From contig NZ_CP025119.1 of assembly GCF_002831685.1 (NCBI RefSeq), positions 3,248,501-3,312,500 of the forward strand: a DNA stretch of 64,000 nucleotides. Direction: 5' to 3'. The DNA is from Polaribacter sp. ALD11 (lineage in GTDB: Bacteria; Bacteroidota; Bacteroidia; Flavobacteriales; Flavobacteriaceae). The position numbers were made by a program, and so were the translations under genes. Below are positions 61,754 to 64,000 of this stretch, piece after piece. Each line of letters starts with the position of its first letter. Position 1 is the first letter of the stretch. The notes under the pieces were generated by a model. That model had not been told where the DNA came from. It saw nothing but the letters and a program-made list of their open reading frames with translations, and searched no databases.

Positions 61754-62326
61754 ATGAATAACAATCTTTTAATAGCGCAAATTAAAAAAAAAGATAAAGT
61801 TGCTTTTAAAAATTGCTATAATTTTTTTTTCAAGGATTTAGTGCTGCATGCAAATAAATATTTGGCAGATTTCTCTATTAGTGAAGACATAGTGCAAGAA
61901 GTCTTTGTGTACATCTGGGAATATTCAGGAAAAATAGAAATTAAAACTTCACTTAAGGCATATTTATATGCAATGGTAAAAAACAGAAGCCTTAACCATC
62001 TAAAGACTATAAAAATTACAGATAATGATAATTATATTGATTTAAGTAGTTTATTAGTCAATAATATTGAAATGTTTGAAGCTTCTGAAGAAAATAAAGA
62101 TATCCTCTATGTAAAGGTATTAGAAGTAGTGAATAAAATGCCACTTAAAATGCAGGAGATTTTTAGACTCAAATTTTTAGAAAATTATAAGTATAATGAG
62201 ATTTCAGAAGAACTTAATGTCTCTGTAAATACTGTTAAAACCCAACTAAAAAGAGCAAAAGTTAGGATTAAAGATTCTGTAATAATTATGCTTTTTTTGT
62301 TGTTAATTGTCAATGTTTTTATTTAA
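61754..62326 (+). CDS. ECF-type RNA polymerase sigma factor (Bacteroidota FecI-like)
   Basis: 190 residues. Region 2 (KNCYNFFFKDLVLHANKYLADFSISEDIVQEVFVYIWE) and region 4 (MPLKMQEIFRLKFLENYKYNEISEELNVSVNTVKTQLKRAKVRIKD) are intact, and the extracytoplasmic-function length is normal. The hydrophobic C-terminal tail (VIIMLFLLLIVNVFI) is often seen in this Bacteroidota branch. It would direct transcription of the SusC-type operon that follows. Controlled by the FecR anti-sigma factor encoded 134 nt downstream. Confidence 0.93.
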   Translation: MNNNLLIAQIKKKDKVAFKNCYNFFFKDLVLHANKYLADFSISEDIVQEVFVYIWEYSGKIEIKTSLKAYLYAMVKNRSLNHLKTIKITDNDNYIDLSSLLVNNIEMFEASEENKDILYVKVLEVVNKMPLKMQEIFRLKFLENYKYNEISEELNVSVNTVKTQLKRAKVRIKDSVIIMLFLLLIVNVFI

Positions 62327-62459
62327 ATATTGTCATAATCTTCTATTTTTTCTAAAAAATATAAAATATTTTTGTCACCCCTTTTTAAATTAACATTGTC
62401 TTAACAATAAGGTGGTTTACCGCAAGGTTATAATTTTATACAAAAAGATATTTTCTTAA

Positions 62460-63596
62460 ATGGAGTTTTCATTAATAATAAAAAAAATTAACAACACGCT
62501 TTCTGAAAAAGAAGCATTAGAGTTTGATTTATGGTATTCAGAATCTGAAAAACATAGAACATATTTTGAAAAGGTTAAAAATAATAAAGATTCAGAAGAA
62601 TATATTTTTAATAAAGAGAAAAATTGGAGTTCTATTGAAGATAAAATAAAAACTACTAAAAAAACAAATTGGAAATATTATGCAGCTTCAATTGCATTAT
62701 TGTTTTCCATTTCCTATTTCTATAATCCAATAGATAAAATAGAAAAAACTTCAGAAGTAATTGTTAACCCTGTAGATAGTAACAAAGCAATACTAACATT
62801 AAGTGATGGTAAAGAGGTTATTCTTTCTAAAGAAGATACAGTTGAAAATTTAATTTTTAAAAGAGAGGGTAAAAATATTGCTTACAAATCTTCAACTAAG
62901 TCCGAGAAACCTAATTTAGGTCAGAAGGTTAAGGAGATTGAGTATAATATTCTTACAACAAATACAGGTGGTGAGTTTTCTTTGACATTAGAAGACGGTA
63001 CAAAAATTTGGTTGAATTCAGAATCTAAACTTAAATATCCTGTAAGTTTTACAAAAGGAACTACTAGAGAAGTTGAATTGATTTATGGAGAGGCTTACTT
63101 TGAAGTTTCTTCAAGCAGAAATAATTCGGGAGATGGTTTTAGGGTTCTAAACTCTCTACAAAATGTAAGTGTTTTAGGTACTTATTTTAACATTAAAGCG
63201 TATCCAGAGGATAATGAAATAATTACCACTTTAATAGAAGGAAAAGTTTTCGTTGAAAACAAGATTGGTGAAAAAGTTTATTTGAAACCAAACGGGCAGA
63301 CCATATTAAACATGTCAACTCTAAAAATACAACAGAAAGAAGTAGAAGCAAAAGAAGAAATTTCTTGGGTTAGAGGATATTTTAATTTTAAAAACCTTCA
63401 ATTAACAGAAATTACAAAAGTACTTTCTAGATGGTATGATGTAGATATTTCTATACAAAATAAAGAAATTGAAAATTTAAGGTTTAATGGAGTTTTAAAC
63501 AAAAAACAAGATATAGAATTTGTTTTAGAAGCAATAACAAATACAAGTAATATTACTTATGAAATTAAAGATAAAAATATAAAATTAAGAAAATAA
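62460..63596 (+). CDS. FecR-family anti-sigma factor
   Basis: 378 residues. The cytoplasmic N-terminal segment (1-70) would bind the sigma factor. One transmembrane helix (about 72-88, YYAASIALLFSISYFYN) leads to the periplasmic FecR domain with NTGGEFSLTLEDGTKIWLNSESKLKYPVSF and REVELIYGEAYFEVS. The C-terminal DUF4974 domain (FNFKNLQLTEITKVLSRWYDVDI) contacts the N-terminal STN domain of the cognate SusC. Upstream of such a SusC, this is a signal-transduction module for import of one substrate. Confidence 0.94.
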   Translation: MEFSLIIKKINNTLSEKEALEFDLWYSESEKHRTYFEKVKNNKDSEEYIFNKEKNWSSIEDKIKTTKKTNWKYYAASIALLFSISYFYNPIDKIEKTSEVIVNPVDSNKAILTLSDGKEVILSKEDTVENLIFKREGKNIAYKSSTKSEKPNLGQKVKEIEYNILTTNTGGEFSLTLEDGTKIWLNSESKLKYPVSFTKGTTREVELIYGEAYFEVSSSRNNSGDGFRVLNSLQNVSVLGTYFNIKAYPEDNEIITTLIEGKVFVENKIGEKVYLKPNGQTILNMSTLKIQQKEVEAKEEISWVRGYFNFKNLQLTEITKVLSRWYDVDISIQNKEIENLRFNGVLNKKQDIEFVLEAITNTSNITYEIKDKNIKLRK

Positions 63597-63604
63597 AGAA
63601 AAAA

Positions 63605-63650
63605 GGAAAGTGGTTTTGTCAATCTCTCACAATGTAAAAACCACACTTCC
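63605..63650 (+). promoter_or_regulatory. Leader hairpin between fecR and the SusC gene
   Basis: GGAAAGTGGTTTT pairs with AAAACCACACTTCC across a 19-nt loop, in the 99-nt gap, with no T-run after it. Similar ...CACACTTCCTT... leaders precede STN-SusC genes in flavobacteria as I recall. Possibly an attenuator or RNA-stability element. Confidence 0.45.
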
Positions 63651-63695
63651 TTAAGATCATGCTTATTAATCAATTAATTAACACTTAACAAATTT

Positions 63696-64000
63696 ATGGA
63701 AATTAAATTTACTGAAGCCTTTTTTCTCTCACGAAAAAAGCTATTAACTACTATTATGAGAACGTTTATTTACTTATTTTGTACAATATCATTTGCTTTT
63801 GTTTCAAGTGAAGGAGTATCTCAAAACGCAAAAATTAAAATCGATTCAGATATAACCATATCTGTTGAAGAAGTTTTTGAACTTATTAAAAAACAAACAG
63901 ATTACACGTTTGTTTACGAAAACAGTCTTTTTAACAAGCTCCCAAAAGTTGTGTTAAATAAAGGTATTATCGTTGTAAAAGAACTTTTAAATAAAAGTTT
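63696..64000 (+). CDS. SusC/RagA TonB-dependent transporter with STN domain (5' part only)
   Basis: 101 codons before the right edge. MEIKFTEAFFLSRKKLLTTI MRTFIYLFCTISFAF has a long basic stretch before the hydrophobic signal. A second ATG at 63756 is possible, but the longer start with the basic segment is usual for FecR-linked SusC proteins. After SEGVSQ comes the STN domain (AKIKIDSDITISVEEVFELIKKQTDYTFVYENSLF), which interacts with FecR. The substrate cannot be inferred because the rest of the locus is missing. Confidence 0.88.
   Translation, partial: MEIKFTEAFFLSRKKLLTTIMRTFIYLFCTISFAFVSSEGVSQNAKIKIDSDITISVEEVFELIKKQTDYTFVYENSLFNKLPKVVLNKGIIVVKELLNKS

Overview
The window reads as an AT-rich chromosome segment of a marine member of the Flavobacteriia (Bacteroidota), of the Polaribacter/Tenacibaculum type. 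The evidence is the TAnnTTTG promoter elements, a very large secreted protein with a type IX secretion sorting domain, SusC/SusD pairs, a Bacteroidota-type sigma/FecR pair, a BlaI-M56 pair and many short intergenic palindromes. I see no rRNA, tRNA, CRISPR array, prophage or insertion sequence.

Layout. 1-2644: an FAD oxidoreductase and a truncated membrane 4Fe-4S protein, both leftward. 2870-5417: an outer-membrane protein remnant, a GH113-like lipoprotein and an overlapping lipoprotein of unknown function built from two repeats. 5684-12272: a metallophosphatase, pyruvate carboxylase, a sterol-desaturase-family membrane enzyme, a 34-residue basic protein and a NYN/LOTUS protein. 12273-13375: a mostly non-coding stretch with a broken HTH gene and three TTCACGA boxes. 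13376-23081: a 2933-residue mosaic surface protein followed by an outer-membrane beta-barrel protein.

23186-36250 is the centrepiece: twelve leftward genes that look like an organoarsenic (arsenosugar) cluster. In transcription order they are a DUF547 protein, an AhpD-like protein, radical SAM ArsS, a TIGR04282-type glycosyltransferase, SusC, SusD, a sodium/solute symporter, an atypical metallophosphoesterase, ArsM, a rhodanese, a second TIGR04282-type glycosyltransferase and purine nucleoside phosphorylase. ArsM would methylate arsenite and ArsS would add the 5'-deoxyadenosyl group of SAM. The phosphorylase could then remove adenine and the glycosyltransferases could modify the sugar. A dedicated SusCD plus symporter inside such a cluster is its least explained part.

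36533-55858 is mostly housekeeping: fabD, an M16 protease lipoprotein, galE with a sugar aminotransferase, a penicillin acylase, a PhnA-like protein, DUF4407, an aspartate aminotransferase with a fatty acid desaturase, rsmG, glutaminase and lysS. A hypothetical gene at 37576-38202 is flanked by a structured repeat and looks like an inserted cassette.

55951-64000: an apparent small RNA with four successive hairpins and its own promoter and terminator, then a BlaI-type operon. Its promoter carries three AACTAA-N4-TTAGTT dyads, and it encodes a lipoprotein, BlaI, M56-TonB_C and TPR proteins. The window ends with a sigma factor, a FecR anti-sigma factor and the start of a SusC gene with an STN domain.
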